Assembly (NCBI GenBank): GCA_021730635.1
Contig: JAJNNC010000015.1
Location: forward strand, 1-64,000
Direction: 5' to 3'
Source: Catalimonadaceae bacterium JC749
GTDB taxonomy: Bacteria > Bacteroidota > Bacteroidia > Cytophagales > Cyclobacteriaceae
DNA: 64,000 nucleotides
Part shown: piece by piece, positions 27,616 to 35,207 of the stretch
Numbering within the stretch: position 1 is the stretch's first letter
Layout: every line of letters begins with the position of its first letter
Program-made: the position numbers and the translations under genes
The notes under the pieces: generated by a model
Told to the model about the DNA's origin: nothing
Seen by the model: the letters and a program-made list of their open reading frames with translations, nothing else
Database searches by the model: none

Positions 27616-27684
27616 GCTATGATCCCAAGCTGTTGTTAAGCCTTCATGGTTAAGCTTAATAGTTAACCCTGATAGGATCATAGC
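27616..27684. promoter_or_regulatory. Inverted repeat in the leader of the DUF294 gene
   Basis: GCTATGATCC (27616-27625) and GGATCATAGC (27675-27684) are perfect complements 49 bases apart. The spacer holds AAGC/GCTT-type partial repeats. On the DUF294 transcript this would form a stem-loop 30-100 bases before the start codon. Confidence 0.35.
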
Positions 27685-27740
27685 TTTCCTGAAAAATGTC
27701 TGAAACCAATGATATTCTTCCTCAAGTCCGTCTACAGGGA

Positions 27741-28349
27741 CTACCAATGATAAAAGGCCGCATAAGTGCGCCTTCCCCAGGAAGAAATAATTTTTTCCAG
27801 ATTAAACGATTTCGTCTTGTTCTGCTTCGGTAGCAGATCATGACTTACCTGTTTTACACCCTCCACTGTATAGAGTACCTCCGGAGCAATGTGTTCCAAT
27901 GCAGTGAGGAAGGTACCAAGTTTACTGCGCTTACATACCGTAAACAGCACTTTGGTATTCCCAGAATGGTCATTGGCTTCCACCAATGAGTAACGATACT
28001 GATGCTCAGCCAGATAATCAAGCAGATGATGGGGGATGTGTTTGCTGATAATCCTGACCAGGACACTGCCATAGGCCATTTTTTCTTCAAGCCACATCCC
28101 TACGTAGGTACCGGTGGCAAATCCTCCGGCATACATGAAGAATGCTGGTAAATTGCTGGCATCTTTTACAATGCGCGACAGGGCTACGATGGTAATGAAT
28201 GCTTCAATAAAACCTAAGATGGCAGCCATCCTGCGGGCATTATTGACAACAAACATCAGCTTCACTGTGGCGACTGTCACGTCTGCGACCCTGGCCAGAA
28301 AAATCAGGGCCGGGAGCAGTATATAGCTAATAAAATCAAATGTGATCAT
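27741..28349 (-). CDS. UPF0316 family membrane protein with DUF2179 domain
   Basis: 202-residue protein. Three predicted helices at the N terminus (FISYILLPALIFLARVADV, MAAILGFIEAFITIVAL and FFMYAGGFATGTYVGMWLE) match the DUF5698/UPF0316 membrane part. The C-terminal cytoplasmic part (HIPHHLLDYLAEHQYRYS, TKVLFTVCKRSK and DLLPKQ) matches DUF2179. The segment ARVADVTVATVKLMFVV is very characteristic. The biochemical function of the family is not known to me; DUF2179 may bind a ligand or second messenger. It is co-directional with the DUF294 gene and about 140 bases downstream of it, so they may share a transcript. The start is the ATG at 28349. Confidence 0.88.
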   Translation of the reverse strand: MITFDFISYILLPALIFLARVADVTVATVKLMFVVNNARRMAAILGFIEAFITIVALSRIVKDASNLPAFFMYAGGFATGTYVGMWLEEKMAYGSVLVRIISKHIPHHLLDYLAEHQYRYSLVEANDHSGNTKVLFTVCKRSKLGTFLTALEHIAPEVLYTVEGVKQVSHDLLPKQNKTKSFNLEKIISSWGRRTYAAFYHW

Positions 28350-28640
28350 ACTAAAATCTTTTTGTGTTCATGCGTTTGGGGCAGCATGGAGCTCATGGAG
28401 TAAGGTCATACGGATTGCAAGGAGATACTATTTGTGTTATACAAGGATATCTCAATGGCAAACACACATATGCCATGCTTTGTGAAAATGATTGGGAAAG
28501 TCCTAACGGTAACCCTATAGGAATGAAAGTTGTGTTGTCTAAACTGACCTGGTGAAAAGGGTTTCAGTCAGTGCAAAAGTAAGGGGTTTGTGCGGACTCT
28601 CCCTGATTTTTTTTAAAACAAAAAGTTATCTGTTAGAATA

Positions 28641-29246
28641 TTATGGGATCTGAATACTTTTGGCATACACATATTCTAAGCCCAGCAAGGTCAAGGAATA
28701 TTGTCCGGCCTTAAGCTTGGACATGTCAATGCCCTTGGCGAAGCTCTCTTGTGCATACACTGTTTCTTCATAAAGCACTTCCCCTTTCTCATCATACAAT
28801 TTAAGTGAAACGGGTGAATCAATGCTATTCAGAAAAGTAACTTTAAGCAAATCATCTACCTGCTGTATTGCAGGTTTGAAATACAGTGAGGTAGTTTGTC
28901 TTGCTTCCAGTACGAAGGATTCGGTGATGATGCCATTATCCGTTCTGAGTTCCACGATATATTCTCCATCGGGTAGCCCAGAGAAATCAAATCGCTTTGC
29001 GTATACGAGTCCCTGGTTAACAACCTCTCTGTGTAGGGTGTACCCCTGGGAATCTTTAATCCTTAAAATGGCTGATTTCTTTTCCGGTAAGTTGGAGATT
29101 CGGATAAAAGCTTTTTTATCCTGTGCTTTCAACTGTCTGACACAGATCTGTGCCCCGGTGCGATCAGCATCGTTAGCCAGCAAAGGGCTAAAGGTTGACA
29201 AGCCTACCATCAGTAACAGTAGGGCTGTTCTTCTTAAAGTTTTCAT
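28641..29246 (-). CDS. Secreted protein with two beta-sandwich-like repeats
   Basis: 201-residue protein with a signal peptide (MKTLRRTALLLLMVGLSTFS to about residue 24). Two similar halves follow. One ends YAKRFDFSGLPDGEYIVELR; the other ends FAKGIDMSKLKAGQYSLTLL and IQIP. The L-x-x-G-x-Y-x-L/V pattern is that of the short C-terminal beta-sandwiches found on many secreted Bacteroidota proteins, such as T9SS-type sorting domains. Here the whole protein is built from two such units without an enzyme domain. It could be a small envelope or adhesive protein; I cannot assign a function. A -7-like element precedes it at 29292-29299. Confidence 0.75.
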   Translation of the reverse strand: MKTLRRTALLLLMVGLSTFSPLLANDADRTGAQICVRQLKAQDKKAFIRISNLPEKKSAILRIKDSQGYTLHREVVNQGLVYAKRFDFSGLPDGEYIVELRTDNGIITESFVLEARQTTSLYFKPAIQQVDDLLKVTFLNSIDSPVSLKLYDEKGEVLYEETVYAQESFAKGIDMSKLKAGQYSLTLLGLEYVYAKSIQIP

Positions 29247-29770
29247 AACTCTTCTTTTTTGTGGTGATTAATATAAATTTCGCTGACACTGCAAATTTAC
29301 GAATAAAAATCATATGTGTTACAAATAATTCAAAATTAGCTTCTAGTTAATGAAAAATTAACATAGAAAGAGATGGTAAATTTAAAATATAATAATTGAG
29401 TATTAAAAGATAGTAAAGGGAGGGTATCTTTCAGCGTCGTTTCAACAAATTTTCAAAAAATGGTGGGAGTTATTGCGAAAAGTGAAATGTTGTTCCGTGT
29501 AAGATATTTTTTGAGATTTTTACGAAAATTTTTGCTCATTTTTTAAAAAAGCTGGGTTTGAGTGCCTTCGGACCTGCGCTTTTCTGACTTACTTACTGTT
29601 TTTCCAGTTTTCTTTTCTACCAAATACTACAAGAAAGCCCCATGAAATCAGGAGAACAAGCCAACCTGGATCGAGGAAACGAACGACCTGTAGAGGCTCT
29701 TCAAGTGCCTGAAATGCCGAGGTAGCGTACCATTTAGAGATTTATGGATTTATTGACACTTGTATTCCTT
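29247..29770. other. 524-bp intergenic stretch
   Basis: No solid gene. It carries the promoter-like element of the minus-strand gene and several A/T-rich runs. From about 29540 the composition rises in G+C, and a 27-codon frame (29642-29725) is open there but has no supporting signal. A small RNA cannot be excluded. Confidence 0.4.
29292..29325 (-). promoter_or_regulatory. Promoter-like element for the two-repeat secreted protein gene
   Basis: On the minus strand TAAATTTG (29292-29299) matches TAnnTTTG, and TTTG (29322-29325) lies 22 bases further upstream, slightly longer than the usual 19-21. It lies 46 bases before the ATG. Confidence 0.4.
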
Positions 29771-30439
29771 TTATCTTTCATAGAGTGACAACTCCTGATA
29801 AAGCGAAAGATTCACTTCATGGTGCAAAGTGTTGTAGTATTCCAGCACTTTTAACTGGTCATATAGGTTGTTCTTGAGCTGTAATTCATGGGCGGCGATA
29901 AATTCATTAATTTGATCTTTTGCATCCTGACAATGTTTGAGCCACTGCTTTTCAAAATCTTTCCATTTGAGTAGTCTGTCGCCCACATATACATAGTAGT
30001 CATACTGCGTGACTTCTACATAGGTACTGGTTCTTTTAAACGCTCCTTTTCCGGCATGCGCATCAAATTTTGGATATACCTGTTTGACGATATTCCGGCC
30101 ATTCCGGAAAATGCTGATCTTTCCGGTAAGCACCACTTCAAAAAACTTCTTTTGTCCGAGTTCTCCCCGGCTGAAATCCGTAATGGAAGTGAAAGTCTTA
30201 TTCGTACCCGTCGCTTCGTCAAAATACTGAAATACTTTTACCTGATAGGGTGAGTAGGTCAGCACTTTCCCCTCTGTTTTGCATTCAATCAGATCAAGTT
30301 TCTGAGTAAACCTGATTTTACCTTCCAGTACTTCATTCGTTTTAAGAAATACCCTACCGGTAAACCAATCTTTAGTGTCCAGGGCGAAAGCCGTCATTGC
30401 CATTAGGCAATAAGTTAAAAAAATAAAAATAGTCTTCAT
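29771..30439 (-). CDS. Secreted protein of unknown function
   Basis: 222-residue protein with a clear signal peptide (IFIFLTYCLMAMTAFA, cleavage near residue 20). The mature part opens with DWFTGRVFLKTNEVLEGKIRF, a beta-rich segment, then KVLTYSPYQVKVFQYFDE and the aromatic stretch VEVTQYDYYVYVGD. The C terminus is helical with LKHCQDAKDQINEF. I do not recognise a family; the first half resembles proteins that set a transcribed value from a string or key, but no catalytic motif is visible. It is the last gene before a 728-base intergenic region. CAAATTTA at 30467-30474 is a -7-like element on the minus strand with no matching -33. Confidence 0.7.
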   Translation of the reverse strand: MKTIFIFLTYCLMAMTAFALDTKDWFTGRVFLKTNEVLEGKIRFTQKLDLIECKTEGKVLTYSPYQVKVFQYFDEATGTNKTFTSITDFSRGELGQKKFFEVVLTGKISIFRNGRNIVKQVYPKFDAHAGKGAFKRTSTYVEVTQYDYYVYVGDRLLKWKDFEKQWLKHCQDAKDQINEFIAAHELQLKNNLYDQLKVLEYYNTLHHEVNLSLYQELSLYER

Positions 30440-30799
30440 GCTTTAGTTAATTGGGTCAATGCATAGCAAATTTACTGTTAAATATAGAATTATCATTATT
30501 CAGTTAAATTTTAAGGCTATTTTTACAATTTATATAAAATGTGAGGACAAATCATGACATAGTGTTAAATAACTAGGCTACCTGTTAAGGAATTTATCTG
30601 AATTGGACAGTTTACTTCATAAGTTTTTAGTTTACTAGGGTACTCCGGCGTGTATTTATATCAGTTTGAGAGAAAAAATGTGGTAACGTCAGGGGTTGAG
30701 GTCAGGAATTGACGGATGTTCTTGCAGCTTTCAGGCGGTATAGAAAATATAAGAAGAGCAGCGTTGTCCTATTAAAGAATATAAACAATCCATCCAAAC

Positions 30800-30838
30800 A
30801 TAGAATATTATTTTATGTATATTCTATACTATAGAATA
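30800..30838. promoter_or_regulatory. Perfect palindrome cluster
   Basis: TATTCTATA (30820-30828), one base, then TATAGAATA (30830-30838) is a perfect 19-base palindrome. A further ATAGAATA at 30800-30807 pairs with the TATTCTAT at 30820-30827. Three alternating copies of one octamer suggest a multi-site operator. Confidence 0.45.
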
Positions 30839-31085
30839 CTATAATATGATATTATTATTTTTTAAAATTTTATTTTGCATAATTTAGTTTGTCTTTTAAC
30901 TTAGCGTCAGATTCAGAGACAGGTCAATGCACAATAGCCCAAAAATGTTTTTTCAAGGGTAGTAACACTTGCATATTACCTCAAAGAGAAAAGTATGTTT
31001 TTTCTTTGAGTGAAATGCCTGGGAAATGTTAGAGCATTCACTGTAACCATCAACATTCATTTTTGCTTCTACAAACCAACGTTGC

Positions 31086-31128
31086 CACCCCTAGCATAGC
31101 CGATGGACTCCCATCAGGGTGACCTAGG
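31086..31128 (+). promoter_or_regulatory. Candidate structured leader before the amidohydrolase gene
   Basis: Three pairings can be seen. CACCC (31086-31090) with GGGTG (31117-31121) encloses GATGG/CCATC (31102-31106 with 31111-31115). CCTAG (31090-31094) pairs with CTAGG (31124-31128) across the first stem. The result is a pseudoknot or two exclusive folds, 39 bases before the ATG at 31168. Confidence 0.4.
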
Positions 31129-31167
31129 TATGTACTCTATGTTAACTAAATTTTTAATCATTGAATT

Positions 31168-32850
31168 ATGAAGACCAATCATCCTCAGAGGATACCCTAT
31201 TTCCTGTACTATTTATATTGCCGTTTGCTGACCCCCACTTTCCAGTGTCTTGTCATAATATTCCTGATAGGATTTATTATCAATGCTTCTGGCAGTGTTA
31301 TCAGGAGTTATAACGATTTTGATCCTCCTGCCAGGCAGTATTCCTCCAAACAAATCAAAGCATTGAAGGAAGAAGTGAGCACTTATGTGGATAGCCATAA
31401 AAAGTTGGCTCAGGTGATGAACGACAAAATTTTCAGCTTTGCTGAACTGGGTTTCCAGGAATTTGAAACTTCCCGGTATATCACAGGAATCTTGAAAGAG
31501 AATGGATTTAAGGTGGAAGAAGGCGTATCCGGAATTCCTTCTGCCTGGATCGCTACCTGGGGCAGTGGGGAACCGGTGATCGCCATTGGCAGTGATATCG
31601 ACTGCATTCCCAAAGCTTCCCAGAAACCGGGCGTAGCCTACCATGATCCTATCATAGAAGGTGCTCCTGGTCATGGGGAGGGACATAACTCCGGCCAGGC
31701 TGTAAATGTGTTAGCCGTGCTGGCCGTCAAAGAAATGATGGAAAAAGAAAACCTGCCCGGCACCCTGATGCTCTGGCCGGGCGTGGCGGAGGAGCAGCTG
31801 GCGACTAAGGCCTTTTTTGTTCGTGACGGTTATTTTAAAGACGTAGACGCCTGCATCTTCACCCACGTCAGCAGCAACCTGGGTACTTCTTACGGGCATG
31901 CCTGGGGAAATGGTATGGTATCCGTAGAATTTTCCTTTGAAGGGGTGGCAGCCCACGGTGCCGGAGCACCCTGGCGAGGGAAAAGCGCGTTGGATGCGGT
32001 GGAACTGATGAACATTGGCTGGAACTTCAAAAGAGAGCACTTATACCCTACGCAGCGCTCTCATTATATTATCAGCGACGGAGGGGACCAGCCCAACGTA
32101 GTGCCTTCCAAAGCCTCTGTTTGGTATTACCTGCGTGAAACCAGCTATCCGGCCATTAAAAATATGTACGACATCGCCATCAATATAGCAGAGGGTGCCG
32201 CTAAAATGACCGATACCAAAATGACGTACAAATATATGGGCAGTGCCTGGCCGGGTCACTTCAATAAACCCATGGCAGAGACAGCCTATGAAAACATGAA
32301 GTTGGTAGGACTGCCAACCTGGAGTGAAGAAGATATGACCTTAGCCAAGGCTGTACAAAAAGAAGTGGGCTCAGAAGAGGAAGGGTTAGAAACAGAACTG
32401 AACGAATTAAAACCACCCAGAGAGTTTACGATGGGAGGAGGATCGGATGATATTGCAGACATATCCTGGGCAGTACCTACCATTGTGATTGGTTATCCTT
32501 CTAACATTCCTGGCCTGCAGGGGCACCACTGGTCCAACGCGATCAGTATGGCAACGCCTATTGCCCACAAGGGTGTGGTGGCAGGAGCCAAGGTAGAAGC
32601 CATGACACTGGTGGATATGCTTACCAATCCTGACATTATCCAATCTTCCTGGGACTATTTCACCAACGAACAAACCAAAGGAACACAATACACTCCTTTT
32701 CTGAACCAGGAAGACAAACCTGCTATTCATCTGAATCAGGAGATTATGGAAGAATACAGGGAGGAGATGAAAGAATACTATTATGATGAAACAAAATTTG
32801 ATACCTACCTGGAGCAGTTAGGCATTGAATACCCTACGCTCAAAAAATAA
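31168..32850 (+). CDS. AbgB-like amidohydrolase, peptidase family M20, copy 1
   Basis: 560-residue M20 enzyme related to the AbgB subunit of p-aminobenzoyl-glutamate hydrolase and other amidohydrolases. Metal-site segments are visible: GAPGHGEGHNSGQA (about residues 168-181), the Glu pair in GVAEEQLATKAFF, and FTHVSSN. AAHGAGAPWRGKSALDAVELM is the lid/dimerisation domain, and QGHHWSNAISMATPIAHKG gives a C-terminal His. The N terminus has a membrane helix at about residues 22-45 and no clear cleavage site, so the enzyme may be anchored in the inner membrane facing the periplasm. The next gene is a paralogue. The true substrate could be an aminoacyl or acyl amide; the cytoplasmic pABA-glutamate route is doubtful for an exported protein. 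Confidence 0.9.
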   Translation: MKTNHPQRIPYFLYYLYCRLLTPTFQCLVIIFLIGFIINASGSVIRSYNDFDPPARQYSSKQIKALKEEVSTYVDSHKKLAQVMNDKIFSFAELGFQEFETSRYITGILKENGFKVEEGVSGIPSAWIATWGSGEPVIAIGSDIDCIPKASQKPGVAYHDPIIEGAPGHGEGHNSGQAVNVLAVLAVKEMMEKENLPGTLMLWPGVAEEQLATKAFFVRDGYFKDVDACIFTHVSSNLGTSYGHAWGNGMVSVEFSFEGVAAHGAGAPWRGKSALDAVELMNIGWNFKREHLYPTQRSHYIISDGGDQPNVVPSKASVWYYLRETSYPAIKNMYDIAINIAEGAAKMTDTKMTYKYMGSAWPGHFNKPMAETAYENMKLVGLPTWSEEDMTLAKAVQKEVGSEEEGLETELNELKPPREFTMGGGSDDIADISWAVPTIVIGYPSNIPGLQGHHWSNAISMATPIAHKGVVAGAKVEAMTLVDMLTNPDIIQSSWDYFTNEQTKGTQYTPFLNQEDKPAIHLNQEIMEEYREEMKEYYYDETKFDTYLEQLGIEYPTLKK

Positions 32851-32874
32851 TTATAAACAGTAAACCTTCCTATC

Positions 32875-34551
32875 ATGAATATTTTTAAAAAATTTCAGGC
32901 TGTCCTTGTACTCGGTTTTTTGTCTGTCATGGTTCCCTACACAGCCAGTGCAACGTCTGCCCCTTGGGCCGATAGTGTGCAGGTGACCTTCAAGAAAAAG
33001 CAGATTGAAGCTTATAAAAAGGAAGTCCTCCAAAAGCTGGAAGAAAACAAAAAGTCGATACAGGTGATGGTGGATATGATTTTTAGTTTTGGAGAATTAG
33101 GTTTTCAGGAATTTGAAACCTCCCAATATATCACGGGCATTCTCAAAGAAAATGGATTCACTGTTGAGGAAAATATGTCGGGAATACCCACTGCCTGGAT
33201 GGCTAGCTGGGGAAATGGTAAACCGGTAATAGCCTTAGGCAGTGATATCGACTGCATTCCTAAAGCTTCCCAGAAACCGGGCGTAGCCTACCATGATCCT
33301 ATCATAGAAGGAGCCCCTGGTCATGGGGAGGGACATAACTCCGGCCAGGCTGTGATCGTGGCAGCCGCTCTGGCAGTCAAAGAGATTATGGAAAGAGATA
33401 ACCTGCCCGGCACCCTGATGCTCTGGCCGGGCGTAGCGGAAGAGCAGCTGGCGACCAAAGCCTTTTTTGTTCGTGACGGTTATTTTAAAGACGTAGACGC
33501 CTGCATCTTTACCCATGTCGGCAACAACCTGAATGTTTCCTACGGACAAACAACCAGCAATGCCCTCGTGTCCCTTGAGTTTTCTTTTGATGGTGTGGCG
33601 GCGCATGGTGCCGGTTCACCCTGGCGAGGGAAGAGTGCGTTGGATGCGGTGGAACTCATGAATATTGGCTGGAATTATAAAAGGGAGCATTTGTATCCGA
33701 CCCAACGGTCACACTATGTGATCAGCGACGGAGGCGACCAGCCCAACGTAGTGCCTTCCAAAGCTTCTGTCTGGTATTATTTCAGAGAATGGGATGTCAA
33801 AAGACTCAGAGAGATGGTGGATGCAGGCATTAAAATAGCAGAGGGTGCAGCCATGATGACCGATACCAAGATGAGTTATAAGTACCTGGGCAGTGCCTAT
33901 TCCAGGCATTTTAACAAACCTATTGCTGAAACCATGTACGAGAATATCCAACGGGTAGGGTTGCCCGAATGGTCAGAAGCGGATCAGAACCTGGCCAAAG
34001 CTACCCAAAAGAACGTAGGATCAGAACCCGAAGGGCTCAGTACGGAACTGGACTCCATTTCCCTGCCAGCTAAGTTTTCTTTGGGGGGTGGGTCCGATGA
34101 TATTGCGGATATTAGCTGGGCAGTACCGACGGTGACCTTACGCTTTCCTTCCAACATGCCTGGCCTGCAAGGTCATCACTGGTCCAGTGCCATTACTATG
34201 GCGACCCCTATTGCTCACAAAGGAGCGACGGCCGGGGCAAAAGTAGTGGCCACTACCCTGGTGGATATGCTTACCAAACCTGAGGTGATTGAAAGTGCCT
34301 GGGATTATTTTAAGAATGTACAAACTAAAAATGAAAAATATGAGCCTTTCCTGAATCCGGATGACCAGCCGGCTATTCATCTGAACAAAGAAATTATGGA
34401 AGAATACAGAGAGGAGATGAAAAAGTTTTATTACGATCCGGAAAAATATGATACCTATCTGGAACAGTTAGGCATTGAGTATCCGACTCTGGAGAAAAAA
34501 GAGAATGTGAGCAACGAAAAAATGGACTCCTCCTCTCAATCCAATGAATAG
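32875..34551 (+). CDS. AbgB-like amidohydrolase, peptidase family M20, copy 2
   Basis: 558-residue paralogue of the preceding gene, 24 bases downstream. The N terminus is a normal signal peptide (FQAVLVLGFLSVMVPYTASA) instead of a bare membrane helix. The motifs are the same: GAPGHGEGHNSGQA, GVAEEQLATKAFF, FTHVGNN, AAHGAGSPWRGKSALDAVELM and QGHHWSSAITMATPIAHKG. The C-terminal tail is longer and ends KKENVSNEKMDSSSQ. Two long DNA segments are nearly identical to copy 1 while flanking ones differ, suggesting gene conversion. A heteromeric hydrolase of the two copies or two enzymes with different substrates are both possible. It is probably periplasmic and co-transcribed with the ABC genes that follow. 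Confidence 0.9.
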   Translation: MNIFKKFQAVLVLGFLSVMVPYTASATSAPWADSVQVTFKKKQIEAYKKEVLQKLEENKKSIQVMVDMIFSFGELGFQEFETSQYITGILKENGFTVEENMSGIPTAWMASWGNGKPVIALGSDIDCIPKASQKPGVAYHDPIIEGAPGHGEGHNSGQAVIVAAALAVKEIMERDNLPGTLMLWPGVAEEQLATKAFFVRDGYFKDVDACIFTHVGNNLNVSYGQTTSNALVSLEFSFDGVAAHGAGSPWRGKSALDAVELMNIGWNYKREHLYPTQRSHYVISDGGDQPNVVPSKASVWYYFREWDVKRLREMVDAGIKIAEGAAMMTDTKMSYKYLGSAYSRHFNKPIAETMYENIQRVGLPEWSEADQNLAKATQKNVGSEPEGLSTELDSISLPAKFSLGGGSDDIADISWAVPTVTLRFPSNMPGLQGHHWSSAITMATPIAHKGATAGAKVVATTLVDMLTKPEVIESAWDYFKNVQTKNEKYEPFLNPDDQPAIHLNKEIMEEYREEMKKFYYDPEKYDTYLEQLGIEYPTLEKKENVSNEKMDSSSQSNE

Positions 34552-34571
34552 CAGGGAAAGGACAAAATACA

Positions 34572-35207
34572 ATGGTTGATATTCAAAATATTAAGTTTGG
34601 TTATCTTGATCGTGTAGTGGTCAATATCTCTTCCTGGTCCCTGGGCCAGGGAGAGCATTGCCTGTTTCTGGGCAATTCGGGAAGTGGCAAAACAACCTTG
34701 CTACATCTTTTGGCAGGATTACTCAAACCGGATCAGGGACACATTAGTATCGGAAGTACAGACATTACCCGTTTGTCTTCTACCAAACTGGATCGCTTTC
34801 GGGGCCGACAGATCGGTTTGATTTTCCAAAGTGCTCACCTCATTGATGTGCTCTCTGTGAAGGATAATCTTTTGCTGACCCAATATCTGGCAGGCCTTCC
34901 TAAAGATGTCAAACGAGTGGAGGAAGTGTTGGAAGAACTGAATCTGGGGCATCAGATCAATGCTAAAATCTATGCCCTGAGTCAGGGGGAAATGCAAAGA
35001 GTGACCATTGCCAGAGCCTTGTTAAACAAGCCACAAATCTTGCTGGCAGATGAACCAACTTCCAGTCTTGATGATGAAAACTGTGAGAGAGTGATTTCTC
35101 AGATCGTCAGACAGGCAGAAAAAAACAGGGCAACGCTGATCATTTCTACACACGATCAAAGGATTAAAAGCCGATTTGATAACCACTTATTGCTGGAGAA
35201 CCCATGA
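34572..35207 (+). CDS. ABC transporter ATP-binding protein, LolD/MacB type
   Basis: 211-residue ATPase. Walker A is GNSGSGKTTLLHLL (about residues 33-46), the Q-loop is IGLIFQSAHLI, the signature is LSQGEMQRVTIARAL (a variant of LSGGQ), Walker B is ILLADEPTSSLD and the H-loop is ISTHDQ. The short length and the partner gene place it with the FtsX-permease group (MacB, LolD, FtsE). It starts 20 bases after the hydrolase stop, and its own stop overlaps the permease start as ATGA, so the two are translationally coupled. It is cytoplasmic, on the inner membrane. These transporters work as mechanotransmission pumps, not as classical importers. Cargo unknown. Confidence 0.93.
   Translation: MVDIQNIKFGYLDRVVVNISSWSLGQGEHCLFLGNSGSGKTTLLHLLAGLLKPDQGHISIGSTDITRLSSTKLDRFRGRQIGLIFQSAHLIDVLSVKDNLLLTQYLAGLPKDVKRVEEVLEELNLGHQINAKIYALSQGEMQRVTIARALLNKPQILLADEPTSSLDDENCERVISQIVRQAEKNRATLIISTHDQRIKSRFDNHLLLENP

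Larger units (their letters stand above)
30440..31167. other. 728-bp regulatory intergenic region
   Basis: No coding sense. It separates the minus-strand secreted-protein gene from the AbgB-like block. It holds a palindrome cluster (30800-30838), very A+T-rich DNA to about 30900, and a G+C-richer structured leader (31086-31128) shortly before the hydrolase start. Confidence 0.6.

Noticed and set aside
28364-28555. 63-codon plus-strand ORF between divergent genes
   Set aside because: No recognised family, no promoter, no signal peptide, and the text looks like neither shadow nor clear protein. Could be a C-terminal fragment, but I cannot support it.
29642-29725. 27-codon ORF
   Set aside because: Too short, no promoter or homology signal. 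Kept only as an observation.
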